From NCBI GenBank assembly GCA_011316305.1, contig SAUG01000072.1, positions 310,001-374,000 on the forward strand: a stretch of DNA of 64,000 nucleotides, given 5' to 3'. Positions 1-11,438 of the stretch are shown here, piece after piece. Source of the DNA: Rusavskia elegans (lineage: Eukaryota; Ascomycota; Lecanoromycetes; Teloschistales; Teloschistaceae). Both the position numbers and the translations under genes were made by a program. The notes below the pieces were generated by a model. That model saw nothing but the letters and a program-made list of their open reading frames with translations, had not been told where the DNA came from and did no database searches. Each line of letters starts with the position of its first letter. The first letter of the stretch is position 1.

Positions 1-117
1 GTCATCTACGATTCAATTCATCTCTGAACGCTCGTTAGTCGTCTAGTCATTCGTTCGAATCTGTTGCCGCTCCTTGAAGCTCTCCCTCCACACTCGCTCA
101 CCAACATCCCAACATCC

Positions 118-118
118 C

Positions 119-153
<35 letters not shown>
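118..153. repeat. (CAA)12 trinucleotide repeat in 5' leader
   Basis: Twelve uninterrupted CAA units followed by CAGCAG, lying 145 bp upstream of the DUF7137 start codon and therefore probably in its 5' untranslated leader. Open frames across it are low-complexity artefacts. Confidence 0.9.
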
Positions 154-155
<2 letters not shown>

Positions 156-297
156 GCAGCGCGGCGGCGAACAGCAAACAACCATTCAAACCCACCCGCC
201 TTGACCTTTCTCATAGACAATTCGATCCTTTGGAGACTTCTCAGCACTATCGACTGAGTCGTTGTCCTTTCAAAGCTGCAGAGGCGCCTCGGCCACC

Positions 298-1260
298 ATG
301 AGGACATTCCGTGTCGGCCGTCTGTTGTCTGCACTCTTCCTTTTCACATCCTTGTCATCAGCATGGCCCTGGCCACCGTCAGTACAGGATTTGAACGGTT
401 TGATATATCGAAGGCAGGATAGAGGGAGCGGTGAGCACGCTCATGCATACCCTCTGAATCGTATGAGGCTGACCACTCTGTGCCGGTGAACAGCGTCCGA
501 TACTTCTCCAGCAGAGACCGCCAGACCCAGCCCCACCCCAGCAGATGACGCCGCCGAGTCACCTGCTCCCACAAAAGCTGCCGGCACCAAGAGTACTGGG
601 AGCACCAAAGCGGCAAAGGGCGGCACCTCCAAGACCCAGGATGCGGCCACCAAAACATCATCCGTCGATGCAAGGCTACCACCAGGCGGCGTCAATATGA
701 TCACTCCTTCCGCTCTCGCCCAGACCTCATACTACAAAGTTGGAGACTATGTAACATTCGCCTGGAATTATACCTCCTTGTCAATCAAGCCATCGAAGAT
801 TGATGTCTTCGTGTCCTGCCAGGCCAACAGCGCAACCTACACCATATCCAACAACGCTTCGTTCGAGCCCACGGGGAACGTCGTCTGGGATACTAAGCCT
901 GAAGCATCTGGCACAGCCCCGCTACTGACCGAGACCTACACCTTGATCATTCACGATGCCTCCAAGGAAGTCACCTCCATCCCTCAAGCAGGCCATCTGG
1001 GATCATACAATCAATTTCAATTCGGCATGTACACGCCCCAGCCGTACACGCCATTGAGCGGTAAGCTGCCATTGCTACCCGATTGTTGATATGTCACAAT
1101 TGGAACTGACACCTCGGCTACAGAAGGTTGGAAGTGCGCAACCTGCAGTGGAGCCCTATCGACCATGGATCAACAAGCGCTCAAATTCATGCTCGGAATG
1201 TGTATGATTACCGTCCTATCTTTCACCTGGTTCGCCGGCGGCTTCGGCGCATTGTTCTAG
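298..1260 (+). CDS. DUF7137-type secreted/membrane-anchored fungal protein
   Basis: Three exons joined across introns 431-493 and 1061-1123 give a 278-aa protein. The start lies in a strong context (GCCACCATG). Residues 1-23 form a signal peptide (LLSALFLFTSLSSAWPWP). A Ser/Thr/Pro/Ala/Lys-rich linker (about 45-110) follows and then a folded beta-rich region beginning near PPGGVNMITPSA that contains NYTS and NASF N-glycosylation sites. The C terminus has a CATC pair and one hydrophobic segment (MCMITVLSFTWFAGGFGALF). This architecture matches the uncharacterised ascomycete DUF7137 family, an Ig-like or cell-surface type of domain. Role unknown; a membrane-tethered extracytoplasmic protein is inferred. 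Family assignment is from memory of the pattern. Confidence 0.8.
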
Positions 1261-2226
1261 ACTATCACACGGCATGGGACAACGTGGCAATTCGGCAACG
1301 TTCTGCACATATCCTTTGGTACTTTGCATCTATCTGCATCATGGTTGGCGAACGGGTCGGGCTCTTCGGGTACGTCAAATTATAGCGGGTCGGGGACTGG
1401 GGATGTTTGTATAACGACGGCTTATAGCTCAAGGCTAAACGTGACGACTGGTAATGCGGCAATCAAGACAAAAGTACGCTAATAATTCAGGTATCAACCT
1501 CATTTCGCGCCCTTCCTTATGTGATGGATGGATCCCAATAACGTAAGTGCTCAAGTTCTGAGGTTCTTTTTTGGTTGGATGTGTTTGTGCTTGCCTCCAT
1601 TTGAATGGCTCGTTTACTTAGATTGGCAAAGAGCCAACCGGCAGTTTTCCGTGACTTGGGCAGCAACCAAATCTTCCCCCCTGCTCGGTTTGAGAGCGAT
1701 GTTGTCCGGCTTTGTAGATGGCAGATGAGTATGGAGTCATACAAACATTGTCTTTAGTGGAACATGCATATAAAAGGTTCAAGGAAGTCATGGGACGAAG
1801 ACTTGTTTACGAAACATCATCAGTATTCCTCTACATCATAACAACAACCCTCGTCCTTCACCAGTCCTAGGGTTTCCAGGACAGTCTCATACAAAGCACG
1901 ACCTGGGCGACTGTTCCCTCTTAAACAAACCTCAAGGCTTTTCGACAAAGCCAATCAGCGTCGATCGAACCTAACACCTCCTCTTTCTCTGTCGAGCCAC
2001 CTCGCCGCAGAACTCAGCTTTCATAAGGGGTGTCTGCAATACCCAAAAGACCAAGGCTGTCGCGACGACACCCAACCCACCACACAAACCAGTCATTACC
2101 GAACCGCAGCGCACCGACGCAAACTATCTACACAACATCTCTAAGCTCCACTTCATCAACACAATCACACTCGCATCTCCCCAACACAATCAAATCCACC
2201 GCAAACACACAATCGATCGAGCAAAT
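1261..2226. other. Intergenic region and probable long leader of the 61-aa gene
   Basis: No gene with coding character is visible. The right half is C/A-rich with many CACAA and CCACC runs, typical of a fungal 5' leader, and is preceded by a TATA-like element near 1769. Confidence 0.5.
1769..1777 (+). promoter_or_regulatory. TATA-box-like element
   Basis: TATAAAAGG sits 450 bp upstream of the small ORF at 2227. It precedes a pyrimidine- and CA-rich tract that looks like a transcribed leader. Inferred from sequence only. Confidence 0.35.
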
Positions 2227-2412
2227 ATGCCCGCCGGACAAGAAAAACCACCCGGTTGGACCGCCGCCATGACGGCCTTCCTCAAAAACGTGCTAGCCAA
2301 CGGCGAGGATGACAAGAGCGCGCTCATTTTGCTGGAAACCGAGTTTCCGATCATGGTGAATAAGGTGGAGTCGGGTTGGGTGGATAGGGTTAGGAAGGGG
2401 CAGGTTTCTTGA
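2227..2412 (+). CDS. Small hypothetical protein, 61 aa
   Basis: A short acidic/hydrophobic protein starting MPAGQEKPPGWTAAMTAF. It reads like an amphipathic helical domain (AFLKNVLANGEDDKSALILL) followed by a second helix with two Trp residues overall. There is no signal peptide or membrane segment. Coding support comes from its clean composition compared with flanking shadow frames, the CA-rich leader before it and a plausible purine at -3 (AAATATGCC). I do not recognise the family. It could also be the last exon of a longer gene, but no convincing upstream exon was found. Confidence 0.5.
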   Translation: MPAGQEKPPGWTAAMTAFLKNVLANGEDDKSALILLETEFPIMVNKVESGWVDRVRKGQVS

Positions 2413-3016
2413 GTAGCCTGTTGTGATTGAAGGGGGAAGGGGGAGAGAAGGTGGTAGGGAGAGGGGAGGGGAAGGTTTTCTTTCAGATGGGTCGTGAGGG
2501 GTTTGGGTGATGGGGATGGAGATGGAGATTGGAACTGGTAGGGCGATGGAACATGATGCTTGATGTATGACGAGTCAAAAAAGTGGGAATAAGGAGTTAT
2601 GAGATCCTTTCTTTTGTTTTGTTTTAATCAATGAGGAGCTTGCAATATTTGATGAAATGGTTACGACTAAAAATCTTCTAAGACATCATCGTTCGTGTCC
2701 GCTGAAATGATAATGTTTTTTCTTCCTTTTACGAGTACTTTGATCATGGCTCTGTAATAATGCCATGATTTGCTACATGCCTGGCCGTAAGTTTCATGTC
2801 AAAATGTGCCACAACTTGAGATGATGCCAGGCATTCAATATTCGGCTTTTGGTAGGCCCATATCATCATCATTTATCCACTCACGTCGAAGAGCTGGTGC
2901 TTCGCGCCGGGAAGTACATGCCGTCCGAAATCAATCGAACAGGATATACTCTTCACACCACACACCTTTCTCCTCCCCACTCCCACCAAAAACAAACCCC
3001 CCCCCCCCCCCCCAAT
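2413..3016. other. Convergent 3' region
   Basis: Space between the 3' ends of the small ORF (+) and eIF3l (-). It holds G-rich then T-rich 3'-UTR-like sequence and a poly-C run at 2997-3013. No gene is seen. Confidence 0.6.
2997..3013. repeat. 17-bp poly-C homopolymer
   Basis: Seventeen consecutive C on the + strand, i.e. poly-G on the eIF3l mRNA strand, three bases after the eIF3l stop codon. Such runs are prone to length variation and sequencing error. Confidence 0.9.
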
Positions 3017-4532
3017 CTAATACGTCCTGGCCAAATTCCTCAAATACCAATCCACCAACCTCCTGCCCACCTTCGCCTCACTAACATGGATTAAATCCCC
3101 CTGCACCGCATAATCCAACTCGCCCCCCAACACCACCTCCCCATCCAACAACCCCCCCTCACTCCACCGCACCTGCCTCGTGCGCTGTTTATTCACCAGC
3201 AACCACCCTCTCAGTTCCTCTTTGCCGACTTCCAGGAACGAAGCCAGTTTGTTGAGGTCCATGGTCGTGTAGAGTTTCAAGTACGATCTCACCGTCGGGT
3301 TGTAGAGCGTGTTGCGGACTTCATCCATGAAGATCGCGGTGTGGTGGTCTACGGGGTCGACGTTTAGCGCCGGGGAGGAGAAATCGGGTGGGGTCGGGGA
3401 GATGAATTTCGGGCATGCGGAACGGAATAGTTCTTCGAAGATGGGCAAGGCTTCGGGGCCGCCTCGTTGCAGGCGGGTGAGTGTGTCTCCGTATTTCTCG
3501 CGGAGGGCGGTATGGATGGTGTCGTCGAGTTTGGTGGGGTTGAAAGCGACGCAGATGGCGACGAGGGCATACATTTGGTCGTTTTTCTTGGTGATGCTGT
3601 CGAATTGGCCTTGATTGTTTTTCTGGAAGTTCTTGGTGCGGGAGACGTAGACGAGGATGTGGGAGAACATTTTGATGGCGTCGGCGTAGCGCCGCATCAT
3701 CATGTAGCAGAATCCGACGTAGTAGTAGGTTGTGAAGTGGGCGGCCATTACGCGGGCGAACATGGCTTTTCGGTTCAGTTCGATGTCGTCTAATGTTTTT
3801 AGGGCGAGACTGAAGTCGCCAAGAAGGCAATGTACGCGGAGGAGACCGATGATGCTGAAGTAGCCGAGCATGCGGTACAGGGGTCGGGAGCCGTAGTCGC
3901 CAGCTACGATGCTGGGGTCGGCGTTCTCTTTCATGGCTGCCAGTTGGGAGGTTATTTCCGAGCGTTGAATGAGGGAGTAGAGGACATTGAGGACGGAGTA
4001 GCAGCCCCAGGTATTGGGGTTATCGCGGAGGAGGGCGAAGTCATCGTCGCCGGTGGAGTTTTGCGCGGCATTGGGATTTCGGGCGATGCGGTGACGGTAG
4101 CGGCAAAAGGATTCAAATTGGTAGATGAATTCGTCGATGACATCCCAGGCCCAGAATGGCTGTAGTATGTCAACAACCTTGATATGACAAACACTGCTGG
4201 GAACAGCTCACGGAAGGTGGTTCGAGATCCACAGGGCCTTCAGAATTTAGGATGTAGTGGAATAAGTTGCAGTAGTTGTCATAACTGGCAAACTTGGTCT
4301 CCAGAGTTGCCTGGTACTCCAACGGCGTCGCAGCAGCGGCGAGCTGTGCTTGCATGTCCTGGAACTGACCTCCACCTCCGCCATATGAGCCTGCCCCATC
4401 CTCCAGACCTTCGTCAAAGTGAGCTTGTTCCTTGTAGTCGTTGACAAGCGCATCCTCCTCTTGGTCAGACTCGTTATCGTCAAGCTTTTGCCGATCCGCC
4501 GTTTGGTACGGAGCACGTTGATAGAGTGCCAT
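3017..4532 (-). CDS. EIF3L: Translation initiation factor eIF3 subunit L
   Basis: Two exons (intron 4160-4211, 52 bp) give 487 aa. eIF3l is a PCI-domain subunit of the eIF3 complex on the 40S ribosome in the cytosol; filamentous fungi keep it although budding yeast lost it. An acidic N terminus (about 1-70) precedes the conserved block FWAWDVIDEFIYQFESFCRY across the splice junction, then RPLYRMLGYFSIIGLLRVH, a TPR-like helical region and the C-terminal PCI winged helix (TTMDLNKLASFLEVG). The start was placed at MALYQRAPYQ; an in-frame Met 14 codons upstream (complement 4574) is possible but less like the family. It is divergent from the nitrilase gene. Confidence 0.95.
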
Positions 4533-4709
4533 GTTTGTGTTTGACAATGCGAAGACACGCTGGAGAAATTTCAATACTCAAGTTGAAGCTATTCGCTTAT
4601 CGTAGGGCTGACGGAATCATTGCCGCGATATGATAAATGCGCCCCGCAGAGCCGCTGGTGCCGCTGCGGGGAAGTCGTAAGTCGTTCAGTCTCGCGCTGA
4701 GCACTATCA

Positions 4710-4815
4710 TCTCATGCGTTGGTAGGGTATTCGATTGGCTGACAGTCGGGGTATCGGATGTCTACACCGCAAAGTCGAAGGGAAAGCCGCTGAGAGTGTA
4801 CGAACGGTTCTGCTC
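4710..4815. repeat. Dispersed repeat family A, copy 1
   Basis: About 105 bp related to 62979-63109. Shared blocks are TCTCATGC, a TTCGAT..GGCTG.CAGTCG core and a terminal CGAACG.TTCTGCTC. Differences are mostly transitions. It lies in the divergent promoter of eIF3l and the nitrilase gene. Confidence 0.65.
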
Positions 4816-4889
4816 ACTCTGAATTATTGCCCTATTGCATTGGGGACGGTCTCTGAACGAGCCTTGTCATCATCCCATGCTGGGTTATA

Positions 4890-5922
4890 ATGATGGCTCC
4901 TACATACAAGATCGCTGTCGTACAGCTTCACCCAAAGGTATCCGCCGTTACCACCAATCCACATCACTCAACATCTCCTTCCATTGACCTGCCGGTAGCC
5001 CATGGAAATCGAATCCAACTATTCCAAAGCCGCTAGCTTCATCAGAGATGCCGCAGGCAAGGGTGCTCAATTAGCAGTGTTACCTGAATACCATCTAAGC
5101 AATTGGCTTCCCAACGATCCTCGAGGAAGTGAAATATACAGCCAATGGGAGATCTATCTCAACAAATACCGTGCCTTGGCTAAAGAGCTAAGCATCTGCA
5201 TCGTTCCTGGTACAATCATCGAGAGACATGAGGATTCAGAGACGAAGGAGGAGCTGCTCCTGAATGTTGCATATTTCATTGACAATAAGGGCGAGATCCT
5301 GGGACGGTACCAAAAGAAGAACCTTTGGTAGTCACACCTACTCTTGGTTGACTCCGAAATGTACGGCTGAACGTGCGGTTCCGACAGGCACCCGGAACGA
5401 CCATATTTCACGTCAAGTACACACGAGCCTCATGAAGTCATTGAGACGCCCATCGGTCCTGTAGGTCTTTTAATATGCTGGGATCTGGCTTTCCCAGAAG
5501 CCTTCCGAGAGCTCATCCTGGCTGGAGCTAAGATTATCATTATACCCACGTTCTGGACGTTAAGCGACTGTAGCCCGTACGGCCTCGCGGTGAACCCCCG
5601 CTCGGAAGCCCTCTTCCTGGAATCGACAATCACTTCTCGAACGTATGAAAATACTTGTGCGGTAGTGTTCGCCAACGCTGGAGGTCCTGTTGGCTTCTCG
5701 AAGTCGAATTACGCTGGACTGAGCAGGGTGGCTGTTCCATTTCTGGGAGCACTCGGAGATGAGACTAAGGATAGTAGTGAAGAAGGAATGAGTGTTGTAG
5801 ATCTGGACATGCGGCATGTCGAAGAGGCAGAAGCCAACTATAAGGTCAGAGCAGATCTCGCAAGGGAAGACTGGCACTATATTTATTCGCGAGGAGAAAA
5901 TCTGGGTCGTACGAAATTGTGA
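4890..5922 (+). CDS. Carbon-nitrogen hydrolase (nitrilase superfamily)
   Basis: Three exons (introns 4938-4998 and 5328-5387) encode 303 aa, the usual size for a single-domain nitrilase-fold amidohydrolase. The Glu-Lys-Cys catalytic triad is visible: Glu46 in VLPEYHL, Lys122/123 in RYQKKNLWHPE (spanning intron 2) and Cys156 in GLLICWDLAFPEAFREL. The enzyme should hydrolyse a C-N bond of an amide or nitrile; substrate unknown. The KKNLWHPER motif is closer to aliphatic amidase/omega-amidase-like branches than to Nit1-type nitrilases. ATG-ATG tandem start: 4890 was chosen, 4893 is equivalent. No targeting signal. Confidence 0.92.
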
Positions 5923-6632
5923 TGAGGATTGTCGCCGGTGAGATACACGCGGACCATAATGTTTGACGATCTAGCGTGTGACCTATGGCAATGCTCCTTG
6001 AGACCTGCAAGACCTGATGATGCTTTCAAGATCATGGATCTTGGCAAATCATGCTTCATAATCGACAGTTGGTACCTCGACAGGCTGTCAATCGATGGAA
6101 CGGGTGGTGATTTCAAGATTCTGGTTGCAGAAGCTTTTCGAAATAGCTAAAAAAAAATATTGCATCGTAAAATACTCGCCTGGGTAATACACGATGGTTC
6201 AGAGGCCGTCATTTGTCAGACTTTTGCTACGCTGTGCAAAATCCATCTCGTTTGAACAATTACCTCCAGCTGCCCTGCCAATTGAGGAGACAACACGCTA
6301 CCTGCAGTTGATAAAGATTGGACATTACCAAGATATTATGAAAATAATTATGTGAGTAACAGACTATGTTCGATGATCCTATTCTGCGGCTTGAGGGACA
6401 TAGCGCCAATTCTGGGGTATCTCTGTTCAAACGCCAACATCATGAATGCCCAAAGGGTATCGTCCATAAAACCCTCAACCACCCCGTTACGCTATAATTC
6501 CCCCGAAGCTGGTAGCTCTAATATACTTCTGGGATCTTGGATCGAATGGTCCCAGCGCATGTTCCCCAATGGCAGCAATTCCGTCAAAGAGCGTCTGCAG
6601 CAGGTGTTAACGAAGACGCTGTTGTAAGTTCA
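5923..6632. other. Convergent intergenic region
   Basis: Between the 3' ends of the nitrilase (+) and RRM (-) genes. It contains a short poly-A run near 6150. Small open frames (e.g. 5929-6150, 6352-6627) lack family resemblance or coding texture. Nothing else is seen. Confidence 0.6.
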
Positions 6633-8229
6633 TCAAGCTGCAGCCGTTGAAAGGTCCCATTGAGGACGACGACTTCCTTTGAGTGGAGAAAAGCCCGTGG
6701 TCATCGTATCGTCTTCTTCATCTCCGAAAGAAGATCCGTCCTCTGTGGCATCATCATCCATGTTGAGCATCTGGAAGCGGTTGACCATCAGACTTGGCTT
6801 CGACTTCGGGGCAGGAGCCATCTCCTTCCGCGCGATATACTCCATCTTCGGTAACGGCAAAGCACACTCATCAGGATACCAGTCAATCTTCATACCCCGA
6901 TATATTGCTCGCGACATCATGCAGGTCCGAGCGAAAAGGGCGTTGTGAATCGAATTGAGCGACAGGTATACGTTCCCATCGACGAACGAAATACTGATGA
7001 TGACGAGGTTATGTATATGATCGAGATCTTCTCGGAGACGTTCTTCGGTGATGTTTGGCTTCACATTCCGGATGATGAGATTGCGGGTCGCTCCAATGCG
7101 GATCTTGTTTGCAACATGACCGGGCATGTAGAATTGACGCTCACTCCAGTCGAAAGTCAGCTGCAAATCACGTGTAAGCCCTGGCCATGTAATCAAGATT
7201 TTAACAACATACTCTGCGGCCGCGAACATAGACGCCATTACGCTTCGCATAGGATAGAAAGGCCTGAGCGGCTGAGCCATCAACGAACGAGACACTTGCG
7301 GATCTATCCTGAGTCCGAAGATAGACGTCTAAGAGCAGACCACCGCGCACGATATCCACAATGTCCTTGTGAGTCACTAGATCGGGAAGATTTTGTAAGA
7401 GTATGGTCCGCTGATCGTTCTTTCTGTCTGACTGGTCCTCGGGCTTTGCTGCATACAGAGGCAGACTTCCGTCCTTCCTGACATGCGAGGTGGCAAAGGA
7501 GCTCTTGTCAAGACAAGAGCTGGGGTGGTTGTAATGAAGGTCGCTGACATGAGAGGTCGTATGGTTGGGCACATCGAAGAATCGGTTGTCGGCTTCTTTT
7601 GCAAGAGGCTGGGTGATCCGTCCCCCACCACTTGAGCGCTGACCGTCTCTTGTACCGTTCACAGCTTCTCCAAATGCGTTTGTAGAATCGTTCAGGTCGT
7701 TTGGGCCTCTGATTAGGGTCTGGGATTAATATTTAGATGGATGGGACTTTTCTTTTTGAAGTAGCAATGGGTCATACCTCGAGTGTTTCCTGGGCAATCC
7801 CACCACGATGAAGAGCATCTCTGAGGCTCACTTCTTCATGTCAGTCGAATACTATGCATCAAATCGCAAGAGCCGGCCGTTTGCAACTCCTAAAGGATTA
7901 GGATTATGGACGCACTGTATTCATGAGCCATCTGCAACTACGAAACGTCAGCTTGTGAAGAACGTTTCCGACATATTCACTTACAAGATTGTCATGATCG
8001 ACCTTTGGAATGCTGACAATTGGCAGATCCAAAGGCGTAGAGAAATCTTGTCCTGAGACATGCTAGAAGTGAATGAGCGTATGGGCCAATTGCAAGCTGT
8101 CCCTGAACTGACGAATTCGGCTCTGATAATGGTTTAGCAACGTCAAGTATGTAGCAGCAGGAGTTGACTACCATACCGTCGAATCAATGTTTCGAAGTAG
8201 GACTTATCAATGGTCACTGTGGTACCCAT
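6633..8229 (-). CDS. Two-RRM RNA-binding protein, Nrd1-like
   Basis: My model has seven exons and 416 aa. Exons on the complement: 8177-8229, 8113-8122 (10-nt microexon), 7985-8062, 7916-7937, 7778-7830, 7213-7719 and 6633-7160. The N-terminal pieces give MGTTVTIDKSYFETLIRR, then IVSIPKVDHDNL, then MSLRDALHRGGIAQETLE, a repeated VTIxKxxxxxL signature I associate with fungal Nrd1-like proteins. RRM1 is near RTILLQNLPDLVTHKDIVDI, RRM2 near TRNLIIRNVKPNITEERL, followed by DWYPDECALPLP. The tail is acidic. A role in mRNA binding in cell differentiation is by analogy with S. pombe Nrd1. The C-terminal exons are firm; the microexon is inferred from frame and motif continuity. It is divergent from eIF3c. 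Confidence 0.82.
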
Positions 8230-8527
8230 AGTGCCTCTTGTTGTAAGCGTGGTAGCTTGGAGCGTCACAAAATCATGGCCGCGCGTGTGGAAATTGTTCG
8301 CGGGGTCGCGCCTACCTAGGTACCTGAGGCGACGGCATAGGGCTGGTGCAAAATATCGTCGAATGCTTGGCATACCCATCGACAGGCAGCCAATCTAGCC
8401 CACACCGGCTAATGTTCCCTCGATCGCTTATGATTTTCTGGCCCACCTTGACTCGCTTGAGTCATCTACAGTACTTAAGTCGCTTTTATCCTCCTTGCCC
8501 TCTCACCACACACCTATACACGTCACA

Positions 8528-11276
8528 ATGTCTAGATTTTTTGCAGGAGGCGACAGCTCTAGCGAGAGTAGCTCATCTGACGAAGAAGAGCTCTACAGCG
8601 ACCCTGAAGCGCAAAAGGACGACGAAGAGTCCGAGGAAGATTCTGAAGAGGAAGAAGAAGATGAGGAATCTACCTCTGATGAAGAAGGTGGGAAAGGTGG
8701 CGTTTCTAAATTCTTGAGGGATCAAGAGTCCAGTGAAGAGAGTGAGGACGAAGACAAAGTCACTGTTGTCAAGAGCGCCAAAGACAAACGCCTTGAAGAG
8801 CTCGAAGGCGTCGTGAAGCTAATTGACAATGCGAGACGAATCAACGATTGGAGTACCATTTCGACTGGTATGACGTGGTTTCTTCCCGTTATGAAAGGCG
8901 TGCGCAATACTGACAAGACCTACTCCAGAGTTTGACAAGTTGAATCGTCAAGTCGTCAAGATGGCCGCCCAAGAAAAAGTGCCCAAGATTTACGTCAAGA
9001 CCATCGCCGAGTTGGAAGACTTCATGAACGATACTATAGCTACCCAAAAGGTGTCAACAAAGAAACTTAATGCGACCAACGCCAGGGGTCTCAATGCCAT
9101 GAAGCAGAAGATAAAACGAAACAACAGAGAGTATACCACTGAGATTGAAAAATATCGGGCTGACAAAGAAGATTACATGATGTCGGAAGAGGAAGAGGAG
9201 GTTCAACCTATGGAGAAGGTCAAGAAACCAAAGGTTGTGTACACGGAAGGGGTCGAGGGAGCTGACGATGGTGGGGGATGGGGAATAGTCGGCACAGATG
9301 GTAAAGCCGTGCCATACACTCCAGAGAAGATCTTGAGTAACCTCCGATCTATCGTGGAATCACGAGGCAAGAAAAACACCGATCGGGCAGAACAGATTCG
9401 CATCATGGAAAAATTGCTGGAGGTTGCTGTCACCCCATATCAGAATATCCGTGTCTTACTCACACTGATATCAACCCGCTTCGATCTCACCACGTCTTCC
9501 TCGACGAATTATATGTCCCAGGAGCAATGGAAATCGTAAGACCAGTCCCCTGGAAGCTTAGCGAGAGTCTACTCCTCTGACGTTTATACCAGAGCTGAGC
9601 ATGAATTCGGCACGCTCCTCGGAATACTTGAAGCTAATCGGAATCTGGTTGTAGTGGAAAATGCTGAGGAATGGGAAGATGTTGAGAAGCCACCTCAGCC
9701 AGCCGCGGGCGAACTTCTCAAAATTCCCGGAAGCATTGTCTCCATTGCAGAACGCCTTGATGATGAACTCACTCGGTCGTTGCAGCACGTCGACCCTCAT
9801 ACTGCAGAATACATCGAGCGCCTCTCTGACGAGCAGGCGCTCTACAACAACATACTCAGGGCGTTGCTCTATGTCGAGAATCTTCAGACCATCGAAAAAC
9901 TCGAGACACCTCAGGATGCTGCTAATCGTATAGTAATGAGGAGGTTAGAGCACGTCTATTTCAAGGTATGTCACATACACCAGGGTTTTACAGAGCTAAC
10001 AGAATCCATTTCGTAGCCCTCACAGGTCGTGAGCATTCTTGAAGAAACAGCTTGGAAAGCAGTCCCTGCTGACCTCGACTCGAAAATCACACCTCGTAGC
10101 GGTCCACAGGACATAGCAACTCTTGTACAAGTTCTCAGCACATATCTCTTCAAGAACAGTATCGACATTATCCGGGCCCGAGCGTATCTTTGCCAGGTGT
10201 ATTATTTTGCTCTGCACGATCAGTACTACCGTGCCCGGGACATGCTGTTGATGTCCCATCTGCAAGAAACCATTACCAATTTTAACATCAGCACGCAGAT
10301 CCTCTTCAACCGGACTCTGGTCCAAGTGGGATTATGTGCGTTCCGAGCGAGTCTTGTCTACGAGGCTCAAAATACCCTGCAGGAAATTTGTGGCAGCGGC
10401 AGACAAAAGGAACTTCTCGCGCAGGGCGTCCAGCTCCAACGGTACTCACAGGTCACACCTGAACAGGAGAAGTTAGAGCGACAGCGGCAATTACCCTTCC
10501 ACATGCACATCAATCTTGATTTACTGGAATGTGTGTACCTCACATGTTCTATGCTCCTTGAAGTCCCTTTGCTTGCTCAAACGGGGTCCTCACCAGACAT
10601 CAAGAAGCGGGTGATCAGCAAAACCTATCGCCGTCTCTTGGAATTCCATGAGCGCCAGATCTTCACCGGACCGCCCGAGAACACTCGCGATCACGTCATG
10701 CAAGCTTCAAGAGCATTAGCTGCCGGCGAATGGAAGAAAGCTGCAGATCTTATTTGCTCAATCAAAGTCTGGGAGCTGATGGCCAATTCGGATCAGATCA
10801 AGAAGATGTTATCGGAACAGATCCAGGAGGAGGGTCTTCGGACATATCTCTTCACCTATGCTCCGTTCTATGACACCCTCTCTGTCAACACCTTGGCGGG
10901 AATGTTTGATCTCACGGAGCGTAAAGTCGCCGCGGTTGTCAGCAAGATGATCTCGCATGAAGAGCTTGCAGCTGCCTTGGATCAAGTAAACAGCGCCATC
11001 ATATTCCGAAAAGGCGTGGAGCTATCGAGACTACAAAGCCTCGCTCTTACGCTTAGCGACAAAGCCAGTGGTCTTATCGAATCCAATGAGCGTGTGCTCG
11101 AGCAGAGGACCCAGGGTACAGCTAACGCGTTCGAACGACAAGGCGGACAAGGGGGCCGAGGCGGTCGTGGCGGACGAGGGGGCCGTGGTGGTCAACGCGG
11201 AGATAGAGGCGGCAGCCGTACGCGCGGGGGCCAGCAATTCGGAGGAGGCGCTCTCGGCGGTGCGATCAAGGTTTGA
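8528..11276 (+). CDS. NIP1: Translation initiation factor eIF3 subunit C
   Basis: Four exons (introns 8868-8928, 9536-9592 and 9966-10016) give 859 aa, as expected for eIF3c, a core PCI subunit of eIF3 that contacts eIF1/eIF5 on the 40S subunit. The N terminus is [20 protein letters not shown] followed by a long acidic, Ser-rich casein-kinase-like stretch. The conserved eIF3c block [20 protein letters not shown] is present, and the C-terminal PCI winged helix ends near [16 protein letters not shown]. The last about 45 residues are an RGG/GGR-rich tail ([14 protein letters not shown]), an RNA-binding and arginine-methylation type segment found in fungal eIF3c. The promoter is shared with the divergent RRM gene (298 bp). 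Confidence 0.96.
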
Positions 11277-11438
11277 AAGTTAGTTGCTTCGGTCATTGCA
11301 TTCTGCATACCAAGGAGTCGGGTTCTGGTTTGGGCTTTTGAGCAACCAACAGGCGTCCACCTCGTTTGCTGTGCATGTAACTAAACAGGGTATCTCATGT
11401 AAAGGCCGGTCTAAAGCACCCTTTCAAACATTGACCTT

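Noticed and set aside
74..334. Poly-Asn (+) and poly-Val (-) open frames over the CAA repeat
   Set aside because: They are translations of a trinucleotide repeat in the DUF7137 leader, with no coding signal beyond the repeat.
3321..3830. Arg/His-rich overlapping frame within eIF3l
   Set aside because: Shadow frame of a GC-rich coding exon with unnatural composition.
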